In this document: positions 46,998 through 56,939 of the stretch, piece after piece
Position numbering within the stretch: position 1 is the stretch's first letter
Layout: every line of letters starts with the position of its first letter
From: Serratia nematodiphila DZ0503SBS1
Lineage (GTDB): Bacteria; Pseudomonadota; Gammaproteobacteria; Enterobacterales; Enterobacteriaceae
Length of the DNA: 64,000 bases
Reading direction: 5' to 3'
Assembly (NCBI RefSeq): GCF_000738675.1
Contig: NZ_JPUX01000002.1
Coordinates: 248,001-312,000, forward strand
Made by a program: the position numbers and the translations under genes
The notes under the pieces: model-generated
Databases searched by the model: none
What the model was told of the DNA's origin: nothing
Seen by the model: only the letters and a program-made list of their open reading frames with translations

Positions 46998-47966
46998 ATG
47001 ACGTCTCACGCGCCCGCTTTGCACCGCGAGCACAGCCACGTTTTTGACGATGGTAACCCATTGGCCGAAAGAAACACCAGATGGGCGGTGATACTCACCG
47101 CCAGTATGATGGTCATCGAGATAGCCGGGGGCTGGCTGTTTAACTCGATGGCATTGCTGGCCGACGGCTGGCACATGAGCTCGCATGCGCTGGCTCTGGG
47201 CCTGTCGCTGCTGGCTTACGGCGCCGCACGCCGGTTGGCCAAGGATCGCCGCTTCAGCCTCGGCACCTGGAAGATAGAAGTGCTGGCCGGTTACACCAGC
47301 GCGGTGTTGTTGGTGCTGGTGGCGGCGCTGATGCTGTTTCAGTCAGCGCAGCGGCTGCTGAATCCCAGCCCGATTCATTATAACGAAGCCATCGCCATCG
47401 GTACGATCGGGCTGGCCGTCAACCTGCTCTGCGCCTGGCTGTTGCGCGGCGGCGGCCACCATCACCACCACGGGGATCACCACGATGACCATCATCATGA
47501 CCTCAACCTGCGCTCCGCCTATATCCACGTCATCGCCGACGCCGCCACCTCGGTGTTGGCCCTCGTCGCGCTGTTCGGCGGCAAGCTTTGGGGCGCCGCC
47601 TGGCTCGATCCGTTGATGGGCATCGTCGGCGCGATGATGGTGGCCGCCTGGGCCTATAGCCTGATGCGCGATAGCGGGAAGATTTTGCTGGATGCCGAAA
47701 TGGACGCCCCCGTGGCGCAAGAGATGCGTCAGACCCTGGCCACCTCCGGCCACTCGCTCACGCTGACAGATTTGCATTTAGGCCGCATCGGCAAAGGAAA
47801 ATATCATTGCGTCATCGCCCTGAGCAGCGCCGATCGCGCCCTCACCGCCGACCGGGTGCGCCAACTGTTGGCCGTTCATCCCGAACTGGTGCATGTTACC
47901 GTCGAGATCAACCGCCCGCCGCTGGCGCAAGGGGTTGTATTGTTCCACCAAAAAGATCTAGCTTAA
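46998..47966 (+). CDS. dmeF: CDF Co(II)/Ni(II) efflux pump DmeF
   Basis: A 322-residue cation-diffusion facilitator with six helices, metal-site residues HMSSH in helix 2 and HVIADAATS in helix 5, and a cytosolic C-terminal domain. The loop between helices 4 and 5 is very His-rich (HHHHHGDHHDDHHHD), and HREHSH near the N-terminus is typical of DmeF. Exports cobalt and nickel from the cytosol. Confidence 0.9.
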   Translation: MTSHAPALHREHSHVFDDGNPLAERNTRWAVILTASMMVIEIAGGWLFNSMALLADGWHMSSHALALGLSLLAYGAARRLAKDRRFSLGTWKIEVLAGYTSAVLLVLVAALMLFQSAQRLLNPSPIHYNEAIAIGTIGLAVNLLCAWLLRGGGHHHHHGDHHDDHHHDLNLRSAYIHVIADAATSVLALVALFGGKLWGAAWLDPLMGIVGAMMVAAWAYSLMRDSGKILLDAEMDAPVAQEMRQTLATSGHSLTLTDLHLGRIGKGKYHCVIALSSADRALTADRVRQLLAVHPELVHVTVEINRPPLAQGVVLFHQKDLA

Positions 47967-47998
47967 GGGCTCTGCTTTTATCGCAACTGGGAGTCATT

Positions 47999-48481
47999 AT
48001 GGCTTTTCGTTTGTACAGCAACGATCTGCAGGACGGCGGCACAATGCCGCAGACGCAGGTTTTCAACGGCATGGGCTACCACGGCGATAACCTGTCGCCC
48101 CACCTGGCCTGGGACGGCGTGCCCGAGGGCACCAAGAGCTTCGTCGTCACCCTGTACGATCCTGATGCCCCAACCGGCTCCGGCTGGTGGCACTGGGTGG
48201 TGGCCAATATCCCGGCCGACGTGCGTGAGCTGCCGCAGGGCGCAGGCTCCGGCAAAGCGCCGCTGCCGAGCGCCGCGCTGCAAACCCGTACCGACTTCGG
48301 CTCGGCCGGTTACGGCGGCGCCGCGCCGCCGAATGGCGAAAGCCACCGCTATCAGTTCACCGTGCACGCACTGGACGTGGAAAGCATCGAGGTGGATGAA
48401 GAGTCCAGCGGCGCTCTGGTGGGCTTTAACGTCCATTTCCACAGTCTCGGCAGCGCCACGCTGACGGTGATGTTCAACTGA
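47999..48481 (+). CDS. ybhB: YbhB/YbcL-family (PEBP) protein
   Basis: A 160-residue phosphatidylethanolamine-binding-protein fold. LYDPDAPTGSGWWHWV and YGGAAPPNGESHRY are the two conserved ligand-site motifs. No signal peptide, so cytosolic like E. coli YbhB. In E. coli it sits beside bioA; here dmeRF and a DUF1232 gene intervene. Confidence 0.92.
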   Translation: MAFRLYSNDLQDGGTMPQTQVFNGMGYHGDNLSPHLAWDGVPEGTKSFVVTLYDPDAPTGSGWWHWVVANIPADVRELPQGAGSGKAPLPSAALQTRTDFGSAGYGGAAPPNGESHRYQFTVHALDVESIEVDEESSGALVGFNVHFHSLGSATLTVMFN

Positions 48482-48493
48482 TCCCCCGCCAAT

Positions 48494-48522
48494 AAAAAAG
48501 CGCGGTCAACCGCACCGCGCTT
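48494..48522. terminator. Terminator between ybhB and pgl
   Basis: AAAAAAGCGCGGT-N7-ACCGCGCTTT, a strong stem placed between convergent ybhB and pgl. Confidence 0.85.
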
Positions 48523-48545
48523 TCCACTCGAGTCTGGCTGACTAA

Positions 48546-49541
48546 TTACTTCGCCAGCACGCTTACCCACATCGGGCCTTTGCCCACCGGATAACGCGCC
48601 AGCGTAGTCAGCTTACCGCTGGCCTGATCAATTTCATGCACCGCGATGTGATCGGACTTCTGGCCGGACGAAATCACGAAGCGGCCGCTGTGATCGATAT
48701 TGAAACCGCGCGGCTGCGTTTCGGTCGGATAATAGCCGGCCACGCTCAGCGTGCCGCCGTCTTCGGAAACGCTGAAGAGGGTCAGAATGCTGGCGGTGCG
48801 ATCGCTGGTATACAGGAAGCGGCCGTTCGGCGTGATATGAATGTCCGCCGCCCAGCGGGTGCCGTCGAAATCGCTCGGCATGATGTCCAGCGTCTGCGTC
48901 ACGCTGTATTTGCCGCCGTTTTCCGAAATGGCCAGCACGTCTACCGTGCCGTTCAGCTCATTGACGCAGTAGGCGAACTTGTCGTTGTGGTGGAACGCCA
49001 TATGGCGCGGGCCGGCGCCGGCGGCGATATCCACCGCGTCCTGCGCGTGCGGCGTCAGCTGGCCCGCCAGGCTCAGGTTAAACAGACGGATGCGGTCTTC
49101 TTTCAGGCACGGCACCAGCACCAGCTGATTGGTCGGATCGATGTTCGCCGAGTGCGGCGCGCTCAGGCCGTCGATCTGCTGGATCGGCGCCGTTACTACG
49201 CCGTCGTGGCCGATCGGGCTGATGCTGGCGCAGTTGCCGCTGTAGGAAGCGGAGAACAGGTAACGCCCCTGCAAATCGGTCGAGATATGGGTCGGGCTGC
49301 CCGGCAGCGGCGCCATGCCCGCCTGCTGCAACGTGCCATCCGCCTCGATGCGGTAGCTGACGATACCGAACGCCGGACGCACGCCGACGTACAGGTGAGT
49401 CTTGTCCGGATGAAGGGTCATCGGCTGCACCTGGCCCGGCACGTCAACGGTTTGCAACAGCGCCAGCGCGCCGGCGTCGTCCAACTGCCAGACGTGGATC
49501 TGCTGGCTCTCCGGGCTGGCGACATAAACGATTTGCTTCAT
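48546..49541 (-). CDS. pgl: 6-phosphogluconolactonase Pgl
   Basis: A 331-residue seven-bladed beta-propeller lactonase of the YbhE type, hydrolysing 6-phosphogluconolactone in the oxidative pentose-phosphate pathway. [26 protein letters not shown] and [10 protein letters not shown] match. The start ATG 49541 is the family start. Confidence 0.94.
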   Translation of the reverse strand: MKQIVYVASPESQQIHVWQLDDAGALALLQTVDVPGQVQPMTLHPDKTHLYVGVRPAFGIVSYRIEADGTLQQAGMAPLPGSPTHISTDLQGRYLFSASYSGNCASISPIGHDGVVTAPIQQIDGLSAPHSANIDPTNQLVLVPCLKEDRIRLFNLSLAGQLTPHAQDAVDIAAGAGPRHMAFHHNDKFAYCVNELNGTVDVLAISENGGKYSVTQTLDIMPSDFDGTRWAADIHITPNGRFLYTSDRTASILTLFSVSEDGGTLSVAGYYPTETQPRGFNIDHSGRFVISSGQKSDHIAVHEIDQASGKLTTLARYPVGKGPMWVSVLAK

Positions 49542-50252
49542 GTGTTCTCCTTGCAAAGGGTAAAAGAGGAACCGGTTTCAGGCCGTTCGCTTGCCCCTAG
49601 CTTACCGCACATCCGTCGCATGGCACTACCGCATTACGCTTAAATCCCCAAGCCACATTCTTTCCCCCCAGACAACATCTACGTTCAAAATGCCAAAAGC
49701 CATCATCCTAGCGTCTGCTGCGATTTTCTTAGCGGAAACGAGCAGTCATAGAGAATGGAAGACAGACTCACGAATTATTGATAAATTAAAAGGCCTGCTC
49801 AAAATTTAAAATAGAATTTGCCGCCGAACGGTTAATCCTCTTTACATTAGCAATACATATAACCACCTGGCGTCACTAAAAACATAATTAATATAAATAA
49901 CAAGAAACAAATCATAATAGATATAGATATAGATATAGATATATTAATAATATAAAAAATATCAATTAATCTATACATAACATATTGCCGCCCAAGGTCG
50001 ACACAGACACGCCCATGACTCGCTGGACATAGCAGTTATGTCGAGTTTGGCATGCCTCCTATGCCAGTGGCGTGCCCCTTTAATAATTCACCTAATGAAT
50101 TAATTTGAATGATTACATAAATACAAATGAAAAATAATTAAGAGGAATGAATAAAAACTTCAATCGCGATTGCAATAACACCATGGGAAAGCGTGCCCGC
50201 ACTCCTTATGGATGACTATAAAAACCCAAAATACATTTACTGAGTAATAGAT
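49542..50252. other. AT-rich spacer upstream of acyltransferase
   Basis: A 711-base stretch, far more AT-rich than the neighbours, with no convincing gene (one 72-codon frame lacks a ribosome site and family features). It contains a short tandem repeat (49918-49942). Its composition fits horizontally acquired DNA together with the acyltransferase. Confidence 0.6.
49918..49942. repeat. Short tandem repeat ATAGAT
   Basis: About four consecutive copies of the 6-base unit ATAGAT. Possibly a slippage-prone tract; 300 bases upstream of the acyltransferase start. Confidence 0.8.
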
Positions 50253-52223
50253 ATGCTTTCTTCTTCACAGAATTTCAGACATGACATCAACGGGCTTAGA
50301 GCCTGGGCAGTGATCGCTGTCGTACTTTTTCATTTCGGCATCCCGGGTTTTGCCGGCGGCTTTGTCGGCGTAGATGTATTCTTCGTCATATCCGGTTTCC
50401 TGATGATGCAGATCATCATTACCGGCCTGGAACAAGATCGTTTTTCACTTTGGCGCTTTTACCTGGCTCGAGCCCGTCGCATCATTCCCGCCCTACTTGC
50501 GCTCTGTTCGACCTTACTGTGCCTGGGATGGTTCTGGTTACCAACGCTGGATTACAGTCAACTGGCAAAACATGCCTTTACCGCCATACTCTTCCTGTCT
50601 AACGTGAAGTTTTGGAAAGAAGCCGGCTATTTTGACAGCGTATCCCATGAAAAATGGCTGCTGCATACTTGGTCGTTATCCGTAGAATGGCAGTTCTATA
50701 TTATCCTGCCGCTGGCCCTTATGTTGATATGGCGATTGGGGGGCAAAAATGGCTTCATGCGCTTCATCATTTTAGCCGGCGCGGTCTCCTTTGGCTTATC
50801 AATCATCATGTCTTCCCTCGCGCCCTCCGCCGGGTTTTTTCTTATCCCATCCCGAGCCTGGGAAATGCTTGCCGGAGGAATCGTCTGGCGGTTAACGCAA
50901 AACCGAACGCTCAGCGGAAAAAGACGTATTTATACGGAATGGCTTGGGATGCTATGCATCGCGATAGCCATCGTGGGATGTGATGCCAGTAAACCCTGGC
51001 CCGGTTACAACGCCCTGTTGCCGGTTATCGGCGCCATGTTGGTGCTTGCCGCCGGCCGCCAGGATTCCCCCTTGACCTCAAACCCCGTCGCTGCACGTCT
51101 GGGTGTTTCATCCTACTCTATTTACCTTTGGCATTGGCCGATTGTGGTGCTGCTTGTCTACACCAATGCTCAATCCGAGATGAAATGGGTAGTTGCGGGA
51201 TTACTGGCCAGCGTGTTGCTTGGCGAGTTGTCGCTTCGTCTTATAGAAACCCCTGTCCGCAAGTGGCTTTCAAGGCAAACAACGCGTCAATCAGTGTGTA
51301 CAATCGGAATCGCTACCATGCTGGTTGCTGCGCTGTGTGTCACACTGTTTACCGTTAATTTCTCCGGCAGGTTACCGCAGCAAATCGATCTGATCGCCAA
51401 CGAAAGTACCAACATGCTCGCCAACAGAGATGAATGCTTCGCCAAGTCCGGCTTCAGCTCGCCATCCTGTATCTATGGAGGCGAAAATATTCGGGTTATC
51501 ATCGTTGGCGATAGCCACGGCGATGCGATGATCTCTGCAGTCGAGTCCGCCCTGCCAAATCAAACTGATGGGCTTCTCAATCTCACTTATGCAGGCTGCC
51601 CAACGCTCTTCGGAGCCAACGTTGTTCCCGGCGCGCTTGACGATAATATTCAGTGCAGCGCATTCAATCAGTGGATAAAAGAAAAACTATCCACGCTGGA
51701 CAACAATATCCCCGCAGTCGTGATTAACCGAACCAGTGCTTACGCCTTCGGCCAGCAAATTGCGGGCGCGAAGCAGAACCAACCATCGGTGTATTTTTCG
51801 AAGGTATATCGTACCCCTGAGCCGGGATTTTTGTCCGAGTTCAAAACTTCACTCGTCGACACTCTGTGTGAAATGGCTACAGAACGGCAAATTTATGTTG
51901 TGCGTCCGGTGCCGGAAATGCTCGTCAATGTGCCAAAAACACTGTCGCGCCTGCTGAGTTTTGGCGGTTCAGAGCCCGACATATCCATCTCCGAAACAGA
52001 TTACCGACAACGTCATGCTTTTGTCTGGCAAGCTCAAGATGAAGCGGCGAAAAAATGTGGCGTAAAAATTTTGGATCCGCTTCCTTACCTGTGCGAAGAC
52101 GGCAAGTGCGCGGGAACTCACAATGGGCGGCCCATCTATTTTGACGATAACCATCTTAGCGAATATGGCAACAAACTTCTGGTACCGATGTTCAAAACTC
52201 TGTTCTCATCAGCGTCCAAATAA
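50253..52223 (+). CDS. OafA/YrhL-type acyltransferase with SGNH domain
   Basis: A 656-residue membrane enzyme. Residues 1-370 form the acyltransferase-3 domain (FRHDINGLRAWAV, RRIIPALLAL, WSLSVEWQFY) with about ten helices. The C-terminal part is a periplasmic SGNH hydrolase-like domain with GDSH near residue 422 and catalytic DDNHLS near the end. Such fusions O-acetylate lipopolysaccharide O-antigen, peptidoglycan or secreted glycans. Base composition is lower in GC than its neighbours and it breaks the pgl-ybhA order, suggesting insertion. The glycan target is unknown. Confidence 0.88.
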   Translation: MLSSSQNFRHDINGLRAWAVIAVVLFHFGIPGFAGGFVGVDVFFVISGFLMMQIIITGLEQDRFSLWRFYLARARRIIPALLALCSTLLCLGWFWLPTLDYSQLAKHAFTAILFLSNVKFWKEAGYFDSVSHEKWLLHTWSLSVEWQFYIILPLALMLIWRLGGKNGFMRFIILAGAVSFGLSIIMSSLAPSAGFFLIPSRAWEMLAGGIVWRLTQNRTLSGKRRIYTEWLGMLCIAIAIVGCDASKPWPGYNALLPVIGAMLVLAAGRQDSPLTSNPVAARLGVSSYSIYLWHWPIVVLLVYTNAQSEMKWVVAGLLASVLLGELSLRLIETPVRKWLSRQTTRQSVCTIGIATMLVAALCVTLFTVNFSGRLPQQIDLIANESTNMLANRDECFAKSGFSSPSCIYGGENIRVIIVGDSHGDAMISAVESALPNQTDGLLNLTYAGCPTLFGANVVPGALDDNIQCSAFNQWIKEKLSTLDNNIPAVVINRTSAYAFGQQIAGAKQNQPSVYFSKVYRTPEPGFLSEFKTSLVDTLCEMATERQIYVVRPVPEMLVNVPKTLSRLLSFGGSEPDISISETDYRQRHAFVWQAQDEAAKKCGVKILDPLPYLCEDGKCAGTHNGRPIYFDDNHLSEYGNKLLVPMFKTLFSSASK

Positions 52224-52319
52224 GTCATCGGTCGGCGATAGCAGGCAGACCGAATTGTTTGCATCAGAGCGAAGAGGTACCATCGGATTAATTTTATGGC
52301 TAACGATAACGAGAACCCT

Positions 52320-53138
52320 ATGAGCTACCGCGTCATCGCCCTCGATCTTGACGGCACCCTGTTGGACAACCAAAAACGCATCTTACCGCAGTCGCTGGAA
52401 GCGCTGGCGCAGGCGCGCGCCGCCGGCGTCCAGGTGGTGGTGGTCACCGGCCGCCACCACGTCGCCATCCATCCGTTTTACCAGGCGCTGCAGATAGATA
52501 CCCCGGCCATCTGCTGCAACGGCACCTACCTGTATGATTTTCAGCAGAAAAAGGTGCTGGCCGCCGATCCGCTGGCGAAAGATCAGGCCAAGCAGGTGCT
52601 GCAGATGCTCAAGCAGACCGACATTCACGGGCTGATGTACGTTGACGACGCCATGCTGTATCAGGAACCGAGCGGCCACGTGATTCGCTCGCTGGCCTGG
52701 GCCGAAACCCTGCCGGCGGCGCAGCGCCCGACGCTGCTGCAGGTCGGCAGCCTGACGCAGGCGGCCGACGACGCGCAGGCGATCTGGAAATTCGCCACCT
52801 CGCACGCCGATATTCCGGCGCTGCGCGAGTTTGCCGACACGGTGGAAAAAGAGCTGGGGCTGGCGTGCGAATGGTCCTGGCACGATCAGGTGGATATCGC
52901 CAAAGGCGGCAACAGCAAAGGCAAGCGCCTGCGCCAATGGGTGGAGTCGCAGGGGTTGAGCATGGATCAGGTGGTGGCGTTCGGCGACAACTACAACGAC
53001 ATCAGCATGCTGGAAGCGGTCGGTTTGGGCGTGGCGATGGGCAACGCCGATGACGCCATCAAGGAACGCGCCGATCTGGTGATCGCCGATAACCTGCAGC
53101 CGGGCATCGCCGAGGTGATCCGCACCCGCGTGCTGTAA
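52320..53138 (+). CDS. ybhA: Cof-type HAD phosphatase YbhA
   Basis: A 272-residue HAD-IIB phosphatase acting on pyridoxal phosphate and other small phosphates in E. coli. DLDGTLLDNQKR (nucleophile Asp), VTGRHH and FGDNYNDISML (motif IV) are intact. ATG 52320 matches the E. coli start. Confidence 0.92.
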   Translation: MSYRVIALDLDGTLLDNQKRILPQSLEALAQARAAGVQVVVVTGRHHVAIHPFYQALQIDTPAICCNGTYLYDFQQKKVLAADPLAKDQAKQVLQMLKQTDIHGLMYVDDAMLYQEPSGHVIRSLAWAETLPAAQRPTLLQVGSLTQAADDAQAIWKFATSHADIPALREFADTVEKELGLACEWSWHDQVDIAKGGNSKGKRLRQWVESQGLSMDQVVAFGDNYNDISMLEAVGLGVAMGNADDAIKERADLVIADNLQPGIAEVIRTRVL

Positions 53139-53145
53139 TCTTTTC

Positions 53146-53164
53146 GCCCTCCCGCCGGGAGGGC
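53146..53164. terminator. Hairpin between ybhA and modC
   Basis: GCCCTCCC-GCC-GGGAGGGC between convergent genes. U tracts are poor, so termination strength is uncertain. Confidence 0.55.
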
Positions 53165-53169
53165 CTGCC

Positions 53170-54237
53170 TCAGCGGCTCTCGCGGCTGATAGACACGCTC
53201 TTCACCTGCGCATACAGCCACTGCCCAGGGCGGATCGCCAGTTCATCGCGCGCCCACGGCGTAATGCGCGCCCACAGCACGTGTTCGCCGACCGCCAGTT
53301 TCACTTCCACCTGCCCGTCCACGTCCAGACACTCGCTCACCTTGGCCGGCAAGACGTTGCGAATACTGCTGTTGACCGGCGGCTGCAGCACCAGCGAGAC
53401 GTCGGCGGCGTTGATGCGGATGCGCAGTTGGGTGCCCAATTCAGCGTCGATGCCGCTGACCCACAGCCTTTGATCGCCAAGCGCCAGCGCCGTCATGGCA
53501 TAACGTTGATGATGCTCAATCACGCTGACGCGCAGCACGCTGCTCTGATCTTCACGCTGCAGCCACGGCCGCAGCGCGCTGCTGGCCCAGACTTCTTCCA
53601 GCCCGCCGAACGCAAGCACCTCGCCGCGATCCAGTACCATCACCTGCTCGGCCAGGCGCAGGATCTCGTCCAGGCTGTGGCTGACGTAAAGGATGGGGAT
53701 GTTCACGTCCTGCGCCAACCGCTCCAGATACGGCAGCAGCTCGCGTTTGCGCGGCAGATCGAGCGAGGCCAGCGGTTCATCCATCAGCAGCAGTTCCGGC
53801 GCGGTCAGCAGCGCGCGGCCGATCGCCACCCGCTGTTTTTCACCGCCGGAGAGCGTCAGCGGCAGCCGGTGCAACAGCGGCCCGATGCCCAGCAGCTCGA
53901 CGATGGTATTGAACTGCGCGCGCATGCCGGCCGCCATGCCGTACTGCAGGTTGCCGCGCACCCGGTAGTGCGGGAACAGCCGCGCATCCTGAAACACATA
54001 GCCGATACGGCGCTTTTCCGGCGGCAGGCAGAGGCCGGAGGCAGTATCCACCAGCGTACGGCCATTGAGCGCGATACGCCCCTGCTGCAAACGGGTCAGG
54101 CCGCCGATGGCGTTGATCAGGGAGGTTTTGCCCGCGCCGGACAGGCCGAAAATCGCGGTGATGCCCTGCGCCGGCAAATCGGCGCGGACGTTGAGATTGA
54201 GGTCGCCCAGCTGCTGCGAGAAATCCAGCTCCAGCAT
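53170..54237 (-). CDS. modC: Molybdate ABC ATPase ModC
   Basis: A 355-residue ATPase of the molybdate importer. Walker [10 protein letters not shown], signature [15 protein letters not shown] and Walker [12 protein letters not shown] precede a C-terminal MOP/TOBE domain (from about 290) that binds oxyanion. It starts right after the modB stop. Confidence 0.95.
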   Translation of the reverse strand: MLELDFSQQLGDLNLNVRADLPAQGITAIFGLSGAGKTSLINAIGGLTRLQQGRIALNGRTLVDTASGLCLPPEKRRIGYVFQDARLFPHYRVRGNLQYGMAAGMRAQFNTIVELLGIGPLLHRLPLTLSGGEKQRVAIGRALLTAPELLLMDEPLASLDLPRKRELLPYLERLAQDVNIPILYVSHSLDEILRLAEQVMVLDRGEVLAFGGLEEVWASSALRPWLQREDQSSVLRVSVIEHHQRYAMTALALGDQRLWVSGIDAELGTQLRIRINAADVSLVLQPPVNSSIRNVLPAKVSECLDVDGQVEVKLAVGEHVLWARITPWARDELAIRPGQWLYAQVKSVSISRESR

Positions 54238-54927
54238 TTACACCCCCATCCGTTTGCGGCCCCAGCGGGCCAGCCATTCGGACACCATCAGCGAAGCCAG
54301 CGACAGCACGATGGCGATCACGCACAGACGCGCGGCGGCGGCCTCCGCCCCCGGCGTTTCAATCAGCGTATACATCGCCAGCGGAATGGTGCGGGTTTCA
54401 CCGGGAATGTTGGAAACGAAGGTGATGGTGGCGCCAAACTCCCCCAGCGAACGGGCGAAGGCCAGCACCACGCCGACAATGACGCCGGGCAGCGACAGCG
54501 GCAGCGTGATGGTGAAAAACACCCGCCACGGGTTGGCGCCCAGCGTGCGCGCCGCCTGCTCCAGCCGGGTATCCACCGCCTCCAGCGCCAGCCGAATGGC
54601 GCGCACCATCAGCGGAAACGCCACCACCGCCGATGCCAGCGCGGCGCCGCGCCAGCTGAAACTGAAGCTGAAACCGAACCAGTCATACAGCCACTCGCCG
54701 ATAACGCCGCGCCGCCCCATGGCGATCAGCAGCAAATAGCCGACCACCACCGGCGGCAGCACCAGCGGCAGGTGAATGACGCCGTCCAGCAGCGCCTTGC
54801 CGGGGAAGCGGCAACGCACCAGCACCCAGGCCATCAGAATGCCGAACGGCAGGCTGCAGACCACCGCCAAACCGGAGACTTTCAGGCTCAGCTCAACCGC
54901 CTGCCACTCGTACTCACTCAGAATCAT
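54238..54927 (-). CDS. modB: Molybdate ABC permease ModB
   Basis: A 229-residue inner-membrane permease with five helices and the coupling motif EQAARTLGANPWRVFFTI. Overlaps the modA stop by four bases. Confidence 0.95.
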   Translation of the reverse strand: MILSEYEWQAVELSLKVSGLAVVCSLPFGILMAWVLVRCRFPGKALLDGVIHLPLVLPPVVVGYLLLIAMGRRGVIGEWLYDWFGFSFSFSWRGAALASAVVAFPLMVRAIRLALEAVDTRLEQAARTLGANPWRVFFTITLPLSLPGVIVGVVLAFARSLGEFGATITFVSNIPGETRTIPLAMYTLIETPGAEAAAARLCVIAIVLSLASLMVSEWLARWGRKRMGV

Positions 54928-55697
54928 TTACGCGGGGTGAATCCATAATGTTCGAAAATAGCGGCCGCTTCCGGGCTCTTCAGATAGGTATAGAAAGCGC
55001 TGACCGTCGGATTTTGACGATCTTTCACCATCGCCATCGGATATTCAACCGGTTTGTGGCTGTCTTCCGGGAACACGCCCACCACTTTCACCTTGTCGCT
55101 GGCGACCGCGTCGGAGCCGTAGACGATGCCGAGCGGCGCTTCACCGCGCTCCACCAGCGCCATGGCGCTACGCACATTGTTGGCGCGCGCCAGTTTCGGC
55201 TCCAATGCGCTCCAGGCGCCCAGGTGTTCCAGCGCTTCCTTAGCGTAGATGCCGGCCGGCACATGATCCGGATCGCCCACCGCCAGGCGGCCGCCGTTGA
55301 GCAGCTTGGCCCAGTCGGTCTGCTTGTCGATGGCGATCTTGTCTTGCTTATCGCTCTTGGCGGCGATCAGCACCAGTTCGTTGCCCAGCAGCGTGTAACG
55401 GGTGTCTTTTACCATCTGCTGCTTGTCGATGGCGTAATCCATCCACTGCTGATCGGCGGAGATAAACAGATCGGCCGGAGCGCCCTGCTCAATTTGGCGC
55501 GCCAGCGTCGAGGACGACGCAAAGGAGGAAACCACCTGCACGTCCTTGCCTTTTTGATACTGGGTGGCGATGTCCTGCAGCGCGTTGGTCAGCGACGCGG
55601 CGGCGAACACGGTGATCTTTTCCGCCGCAGAAGCCTGAGCCACCAGGCCCGATGCCAGAACGATCCCGCCAACCCATTTGGTCCATTGCTGTTTCAT
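54924..55697 (-). CDS. modA: Molybdate-binding protein ModA
   Basis: A 257-residue periplasmic binding protein with signal peptide ending near VAQASA (about 25). FAAASLTNALQDIA and FASSSTLARQIEQGAPADLF are the oxyanion-binding segments. The start ATG 55697 gives a normal signal peptide. Confidence 0.95.
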   Translation of the reverse strand: MKQQWTKWVGGIVLASGLVAQASAAEKITVFAAASLTNALQDIATQYQKGKDVQVVSSFASSSTLARQIEQGAPADLFISADQQWMDYAIDKQQMVKDTRYTLLGNELVLIAAKSDKQDKIAIDKQTDWAKLLNGGRLAVGDPDHVPAGIYAKEALEHLGAWSALEPKLARANNVRSAMALVERGEAPLGIVYGSDAVASDKVKVVGVFPEDSHKPVEYPMAMVKDRQNPTVSAFYTYLKSPEAAAIFEHYGFTPRK

Positions 55698-55732
55698 TGT
55701 TTTTCTCCGCAAGTTAACGTGCATTATCACTC

Positions 55733-55756
55733 TTCGTTATATAAAAAATAATATAA
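55733..55756. promoter_or_regulatory. ModE operator of modABC
   Basis: CGTTATAT-AAAAAATA-ATATAACG is a 24-base perfect palindrome 35 bases before the modA start, the typical ModE-molybdate repressor site. Confidence 0.88.
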
Positions 55757-55815
55757 CGTTGCGCGAAAGCTTGTCATGCGGTTTATCGGCAAAGCGTGAG
55801 ATAACTTGAGGAATG

Positions 55816-55837
55816 CCCGCCGGGGAATGCCGGCGGG
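55816..55837 (-). terminator. Hairpin downstream of acrZ
   Basis: CCCGCCGG-N6-CCGGCGGG, a strong stem 18 bases beyond the acrZ stop, without an obvious U tract. Confidence 0.6.
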
Positions 55838-55855
55838 TATCGGGATGGGGAACGG

Positions 55856-56005
55856 TCAGTGCTGGGCGCGGTTTTCTTTCGAACGGCCCACTTTGGAGAA
55901 GACGTTGAACACTTCGCCAAAACCGTAGATCAGGCCGAGAATGAGCGCCATGACCACCGGCACCATCACCACGGCGAACAACAGACTTTTCAATAATTCC
56001 AACAT
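55856..56005 (-). CDS. acrZ: AcrB-associated small membrane protein AcrZ
   Basis: A 49-residue single-helix protein ([20 protein letters not shown], then [15 protein letters not shown]) matching AcrZ, which binds AcrB in the inner membrane and widens its drug range. In E. coli it lies between modABC and modE; here the metal-uptake island separates it from modE. Confidence 0.93.
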   Translation of the reverse strand: MLELLKSLLFAVVMVPVVMALILGLIYGFGEVFNVFSKVGRSKENRAQH

Positions 56006-56150
56006 GATAGCCTCGCTTAACTGCCCATTGAGCGGCAAATGCCTTTCACCGCATATCCGGTTATTCTAACCCAAAAAAATCGGTAAAACGGAGTTATTTT
56101 AGCCAGCGAGGCGAAATTGTGATCGGCCAAACGTGCCCTTTCAGCCGCCC

Positions 56151-56939
56151 TCATCCCGGCGCGGGATAATAGATCAACGGCGGCGCATAGCCGGCGGGCG
56201 CCGCCAGCCTGGCCTCCACACCGTATACCGCGTGAATGTTCTCCGGCGTCAGCGCCTGCCGCGGCGCGCCTGCCGCACAGATCCCGCCCCGCTGCAGCAG
56301 CGCGACCCGATCGCAATAACAGGCCGCCAGATTAAGGTCGTGCAGCGTCACCACCACGCTGAGTTTCAGCCGCCGCAGCAAGGCCATAAACTGCTGTTGA
56401 TGGGCGATATCCAGATGATTGGCGGGCTCGTCCAGCAGCAGCCACGGCGTTTGCTGCGCCAGCGCGCGCGCCAGATGCACCCGCTGCCGTTCGCCGCCGG
56501 ACAGCCGCTGCCAATCGCGGTCGGCCAGGTGGCTGATGCCCACTTGCTCCATCGCCTGCCCGGCGAGGCGGCGATCCTCGGCGCCGAAACCGCGCCAGCG
56601 GCCGGTATGGGCCAGGCGCCCCAGCAGCACCGCCTCCTTCACCGGCAGCGCGAAGGCGCCGGGGGCGGATTGCTCGAGAAAGGCGATGCGCCTGGCGCGC
56701 TCCCGCCCGGAAAACGCGGTAATTTCGCGCCCTTCCAGCCAAACGCGGCCCCCGGCGGCGGTCTGCAGCCCGGCCAGCAGCTTAAGCAGCGTCGATTTAC
56801 CGCTGCCGTTGACGCCGAGCACGCCGGTGACCTCACCGGGCAAGGCGCAGAAACTGAGATTTTCCAGCACCGTACGCGCCCCCGCTCGCCAGCTCACCGC
56901 CTCGGCGCACAGGCCGGATCGCGCTTTTTCAATCGTCAT
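56151..56939 (-). CDS. FecE/BtuD-type ABC ATPase of metal-chelate importer
   Basis: A 262-residue ATPase: Walker A GVNGSGKST, signature LSGGERQRVHLARAL, Walker B LLLDEPANHLD, switch His in TLHDLN. The layout is that of siderophore, haem or cobalamin importers. Start ATG 56939 overlaps the permease stop by four bases. Last gene of the island operon. Confidence 0.9.
   Translation of the reverse strand: MTIEKARSGLCAEAVSWRAGARTVLENLSFCALPGEVTGVLGVNGSGKSTLLKLLAGLQTAAGGRVWLEGREITAFSGRERARRIAFLEQSAPGAFALPVKEAVLLGRLAHTGRWRGFGAEDRRLAGQAMEQVGISHLADRDWQRLSGGERQRVHLARALAQQTPWLLLDEPANHLDIAHQQQFMALLRRLKLSVVVTLHDLNLAACYCDRVALLQRGGICAAGAPRQALTPENIHAVYGVEARLAAPAGYAPPLIYYPAPG

Noticed and set aside
49591..49809. 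72-codon frame downstream-strand of pgl
   Set aside because: Sits in AT-rich spacer, no ribosome site and no homology that I recognise.
49918..49942. CRISPR-like repeat
   Set aside because: A contiguous 6-base tandem repeat without spacers.
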